From contig NZ_JAQITA010000007.1 in the NCBI RefSeq assembly GCF_028618575.1, positions 45,886 through 109,885 on the forward strand: 64,000 bases of DNA, in the 5' to 3' direction. This document shows positions 61,355-64,000 of the stretch, one piece after another. Position numbers and translations under genes: made by a program. The notes below the pieces were generated by a model, which was not told where the DNA came from, made no database searches, and was given only the letters and a program-made list of their open reading frames with translations. The stretch comes from Bartonella sp. ML70XJBT.G. GTDB taxonomy: Bacteria; Pseudomonadota; Alphaproteobacteria; Rhizobiales; Rhizobiaceae. Position 1 is the stretch's first letter, and every line of letters starts with the position of its first letter.

Positions 61355-61936
61355 CTATCGCTCTATAGAACCAGTACGACGAATTTTTTTCTGTAACAAT
61401 AATATACCGTACAGCAACGCCTCCGCCGTAGGAGGACACCCTGGAACATAAATATCCACAGGCACAATACGATCACAGCCACGTACAACTGAATAAGAAT
61501 AATGATAATATCCCCCACCATTTGCACACGATCCCATAGAGATCACATAACGCGGCTCTGGCATTTGATCGTAGACTTTTCTTAAAGCCGGTGCCATCTT
61601 ATTTGTGAGAGTGCCCGCGACAACCATCACATCTGATTGGCGGGGTGAAGCACGTGGGGCATATCCAAAACGCTCATTATCGTAATGAGGCATGGAACAC
61701 TGCATCATTTCAACAGCACAACAAGCCAAACCAAAGCTCATCCACATGAGAGAACCGGTACGCGCCCAAGTGATCAAGGCATCTGCCGAGGTAACTAAAA
61801 ACCCTTTATCTGATAATTCAGCATTTACATCACGAAAGAATTCGTCATCAGCACCTATCAACTTGCCCGTATTGGGATCAATAACCCCTTTTGGCTTTGG
61901 AGCAATCATCATTGAATTGTTAGATATTAATCCCAT
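61355..61936 (-). CDS. nuoB: NADH-quinone oxidoreductase subunit B
   Basis: A 193-residue subunit with the terminal N2 [4Fe-4S] cluster next to quinone. Ligands are in [20 protein letters not shown] and [15 protein letters not shown]. The start overlaps the end of nuoA by 10 bp. Confidence 0.97.
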   Translation of the reverse strand: MGLISNNSMMIAPKPKGVIDPNTGKLIGADDEFFRDVNAELSDKGFLVTSADALITWARTGSLMWMSFGLACCAVEMMQCSMPHYDNERFGYAPRASPRQSDVMVVAGTLTNKMAPALRKVYDQMPEPRYVISMGSCANGGGYYHYSYSVVRGCDRIVPVDIYVPGCPPTAEALLYGILLLQKKIRRTGSIER

Positions 61937-62292
61937 TCAAGAGCTCCTTTTTTCCATTCATATATAAATCCGATAGTTAAAAGTGCTAAAAACACAATCA
62001 TTGACCAAAAGCCGAACATCCCTATCGAACTAAACGAAACTGCCCAAGGAAAAAGAAAAGCAACTTCAAGATCAAAAATAATAAATAAAATTGATACTAA
62101 ATAAAAACGAATATCAAACTTCATGCGCGCATCATCAAATGAATTAAACCCGCATTCATAAGCCGATAATTTTTCTGGATCGGGAGAACGATAAGCCACA
62201 ATATAAGGTATAATTAAAAGAACCCCCGCAATAACCGCTGAAACAATGATAAAGATCAAAACCGGTAAATAAGAGCTCAATAAATGAGTCAT
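61927..62292 (-). CDS. nuoA: NADH-quinone oxidoreductase subunit A
   Basis: A 121-residue membrane subunit with three helices. [20 protein letters not shown] (the loop with the mobile Cys) and [19 protein letters not shown] are diagnostic. First gene of the nuo operon; its promoter should lie in 62293-62600. Confidence 0.96.
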   Translation of the reverse strand: MTHLLSSYLPVLIFIIVSAVIAGVLLIIPYIVAYRSPDPEKLSAYECGFNSFDDARMKFDIRFYLVSILFIIFDLEVAFLFPWAVSFSSIGMFGFWSMIVFLALLTIGFIYEWKKGALEWD

Positions 62293-62604
62293 AATCTTCT
62301 TCCACCTTAAACGAAATGATATGAATTAACGTAATCACTCCACATTATTAAATCAAATAGAAATTATTAACTGCTCTGTTAATCCCGCTCAGATAGTTTT
62401 CATGACATGTTGGGCGGTACTTTTCTTATCAGCATAGGTAACGCAGAGCAAAAAAAGACGCAAGCCTTATTCTTATAAAGCACATAAAAAGAAGAAAAAT
62501 CTCTATTTTAAAGAGTATCCTAAAGCCAACACTTTATGGCTATATATTCTGCATACGAAAGCGTTTTACTTAATAAAACAGGAATTAATAAAGAAACTTA
62601 GAAA
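62293..62604. other. Upstream region of the nuo operon
   Basis: About 310 bp between nuoA and tRNA-Asp, both on the minus strand. It should hold the promoter of the complex I operon, but I cannot pick out a convincing -35/-10 pair or operator. No gene is present. Confidence 0.45.
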
Positions 62605-62681
62605 TGGCGCGAGTGACGGGGCTCGAACCCGCGACCTCCGGCGTGACAGGCCAGCACTCTAACCAACTGAGCTACACTCGC
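62605..62681 (-). tRNA. tRNA-Asp (GTC)
   Basis: Full cloverleaf on the minus strand: acceptor GCGAGTG/CACTCGC, anticodon stem CTGGC/GCCGG with loop CTGTCAC (anticodon GTC), T arm with GGTTCGAGC, discriminator G, and CCA encoded at 62607-62605. Confidence 0.96.
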
Positions 62682-62852
62682 ACATCTCAAACCAATTCAC
62701 GATTGGTATAAGCGGTCGTGTAAGGGGTTCATTCGTTGATGTCAAGCAGAGTTGTGCATTTTTTTTAAAAAATCGTCAAACATCATCTTTATTCTTGCGT
62801 TTACATTTTTTTTTCCTTAAAGAGTGCTTATTCGATTGCTGATCATTGCATT

Positions 62853-62928
62853 GGGCGATTAGCTCAGCTGGTAGAGCGCCTCGTTTACACCGAGGATGTC
62901 GGGAGTTCGAGTCTCTCATCGCCCACCA
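62853..62928 (+). tRNA. tRNA-Val (TAC)
   Basis: Acceptor GGGCGAT/ATCGCCC, D arm AGCTCAGCTGGTAGAGC, anticodon stem CCTCG/CGAGG around loop TTTACAC (anticodon TAC), T arm with AGTTCGAGTC, discriminator A and encoded CCA (62926-62928). Confidence 0.96.
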
Positions 62929-63604
62929 TTGCATTTTATATCATAAATAAGTTATTGATTTTTCATATGTTTTTTAGGGTTAGGGGTGCTAGAATAAAGG
63001 TGCGGGAATAAGATTTTCCAATATGATTCTATAAAGCGTTCCTTTTTATTAGCTTTTCTTGTAATGCTTTGAACTTGCAAAATTCCACTATAAAAATTTT
63101 GCAGTGTTCTAAGAAGTGTGCCATAAAATTTTAAAACCAAAAGAATCAGAAGTTTTTATGGCAAAAGATTTGCCAGAAATTTTTCCCTAACCTAAATTGT
63201 ATTACTTTATGACTTTGTTTTTTATTCCAATAAATATAGATTTCCGCTAATTTCTAGACAAAAATAAAAACACTCAAGGTAGTGCTAGTTTATTTGCAAT
63301 ATTCAATAAGTATTTATAATGATGAATATGAAGTTTGTATAAAATTTCATCCAATACTCTTTTGAAAAAAGTCTCTTCAAAATTTCAATCGACGATGAGA
63401 GATGAAATTTCGCTATAGATATCATATTTCTTGCGACTTTTTTGCAAGTGCTCACATTAAGACGAGATTTAGTATAATTCTCAAAAAAAGGATATTCTAG
63501 AATTTATTTCGAGTGGTATTCAAGCAATTTTATTAAAAACGTTTAGAAATGCATTTAAATGATTGACCTTTGGCAAGAACTTTGTAAAAAGACGTATTTG
63601 TTTT
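62929..63604. other. Non-coding stretch between two tRNA genes
   Basis: About 680 bp. The first part holds one copy of a diverged repeat (62948-63020). A short minus-strand frame (62952-63140) spans it, with a basic, hydrophobic-poor translation I do not trust as a gene. Nothing else is recognised. Confidence 0.45.
62948..63020. repeat. Diverged repeat beside tRNA-Val (copy 1)
   Basis: It begins TAAGTTATTGA about 20 bp after tRNA-Val and contains TAGAATAAAGGTGCGGGAAT. It aligns with copy 2 after tRNA-Ser: shared parts include TTATTGA, GTTTTTTA, TTAGAATAAAA/CTAGAATAAAG and GGGAATA. Read on the minus strand, the copies give related peptides (ILFPHLYSSTPNPKKH and ILFPYFYSNIPNLKKH). Confidence 0.55.
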
Positions 63605-63694
63605 GGAGGGGTGGCCGAGCGGTTTAAGGCACCGGTCTTGAAAACCGGCGTGCAGGAGACTGTACCGTGGGTTCGAATCCCACCCCCTCCGCCA
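63605..63694 (+). tRNA. tRNA-Ser (TGA)
   Basis: A 90-nt class II tRNA with long variable arm: acceptor GGAGGGG/CCCCTCC, anticodon stem CCGGT/ACCGG around loop CTTGAAA (anticodon TGA), T arm with GGTTCGAATCC, discriminator G, and encoded CCA (63692-63694). Confidence 0.96.
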
Positions 63695-63710
63695 CAACAT
63701 TTTTCCCACC

Positions 63711-63785
63711 CTATAACTTATTGACTTCATAGGTGTTTTTTAAGGTTCGGGATATTAGAATAAAAGTAAGGGAATAGGATTCTTA
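63711..63785. repeat. Diverged repeat beside tRNA-Ser (copy 2)
   Basis: It begins ATAACTTATTGA about 17 bp after tRNA-Ser and contains TAGAATAAAAGTAAGGGAAT. It is related to copy 1 at 62948-63020 in the same orientation and at the same distance from a tRNA 3' end. Confidence 0.55.
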
Positions 63786-63846
63786 ATGTACCTCTCAATT
63801 ATTGTGAATTAGAACTTCTTTTCGAGGTCTTTTTTTTGCTATTTCT

Positions 63847-63972
63847 CTAACTCTTCGTGATCCATTTTTTCACGTGTGAGAGACTATTTTCTAGCGCCTC
63901 CATAAAACGAGCTAAATCGATTACAAACATGAAGACAATAAGGGCAATCCACTTCATAAAGCGTGACATCAT
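63847..63972 (-). CDS. Possible small membrane protein at the right edge
   Basis: Minus-strand frame of 41 residues starting MMSRFMKWIALIVFMF and ending VKKWITKS, with one predicted membrane segment and an AAGG about 8 bp before the ATG pair. A second minus-strand frame (63884 to the window edge) reads DVTLYEVDCPYCLHVCNRF and could instead be the real end of a gene that continues beyond the window. The two overlap, so at most one is likely real. Confidence 0.3.
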   Translation of the reverse strand: MMSRFMKWIALIVFMFVIDLARFMEALENSLSHVKKWITKS

Positions 63973-64000
63973 CTTTATACCTTGGTACGTCTCTATCATC

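Noticed and set aside
62952..63140. 62-codon minus-strand frame after tRNA-Val
   Set aside because: No clear ribosome binding site, no family resemblance, and its C-terminal part is the tRNA-flank repeat; treated as repeat, not gene.
63533..63730. 65-codon minus-strand frame
   Set aside because: It is antisense to tRNA-Ser; such frames are a common artefact.
1..64000. CRISPR array, transposase, integrase, toxin-antitoxin or secretion-system genes
   Set aside because: No regularly spaced direct repeats and no frame with the motifs of these families was seen on either strand.

Overview
The window is an AT-rich chromosomal segment of an alphaproteobacterium of the order Rhizobiales, most probably a Bartonella. 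The evidence is gene order (dac-tmk-holB-metG-tatD, suf cluster, nuoA-N followed by birA-rnj-proS-lolCD-sdhE-mfd), a phosphatidylcholine synthase, an IalB-family secreted protein, and the AT-rich, partly decayed intergenic stretches typical of that genus. The species cannot be named from the sequence alone.

Layout. (1) 1-7092, plus strand: the tail of an upstream gene, a D-Ala-D-Ala carboxypeptidase homologue, tmk, holB, metG, tatD, an MBL-fold hydrolase and a small lipoprotein. (2) 7378-13362: a 36-codon ORF, a minus-strand transcript pcs-HIBCH-like hydrolase-small membrane protein, a UbiH-type hydroxylase, two small unknown envelope proteins and periplasmic Cu/Zn superoxide dismutase. (3) 13861-20423, minus: Fe-S assembly operon, cysteine desulfurase-sufB-sufC-sufD-sufS-sufT, with no sufA. 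(4) 20588-23460, plus: alpha/beta hydrolase, tyrS, bcp. (5) 23579-28758, minus: prfB with its programmed +1 frameshift, penicillin-binding protein 1A, and N-acetylmuramoyl-L-alanine amidase. (6) 29367-32000, plus: RNase E. (7) 32096-37733: a low-coding, decaying stretch with an IalB-family gene, a wreck of a YejA-like peptide-binding protein gene, and an inverted pair of paralogues of an unknown secreted coiled-coil protein, one intact and one broken. (8) 37734-62292, minus: one very long co-oriented block, nuoABCDEFGHIJKLMN for respiratory complex I, then birA, ribonuclease J, proS, lolC, lolD, sdhE and mfd. (9) 62605-63694: tRNA-Asp(GTC), tRNA-Val(TAC) and tRNA-Ser(TGA), all with encoded CCA, in otherwise non-coding DNA carrying a diverged repeat next to two of them.

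Most of the window is conserved housekeeping: the energy chain (complex I, quinone hydroxylation, SdhE for succinate dehydrogenase flavinylation), Fe-S assembly that supplies it, peptidoglycan enzymes, translation and RNA decay. The parts that depart from the expected are the carboxypeptidase homologue lacking two of its three catalytic motifs, the missing sufA, the near-perfect inverted repeat ahead of the Fe-S operon, the decayed peptide-transport gene, the inverted paralogue pair, and the repeats beside the tRNA genes. I found no CRISPR array, transposase, integrase or prophage module, and nothing that I can call a wholly new multi-gene system.
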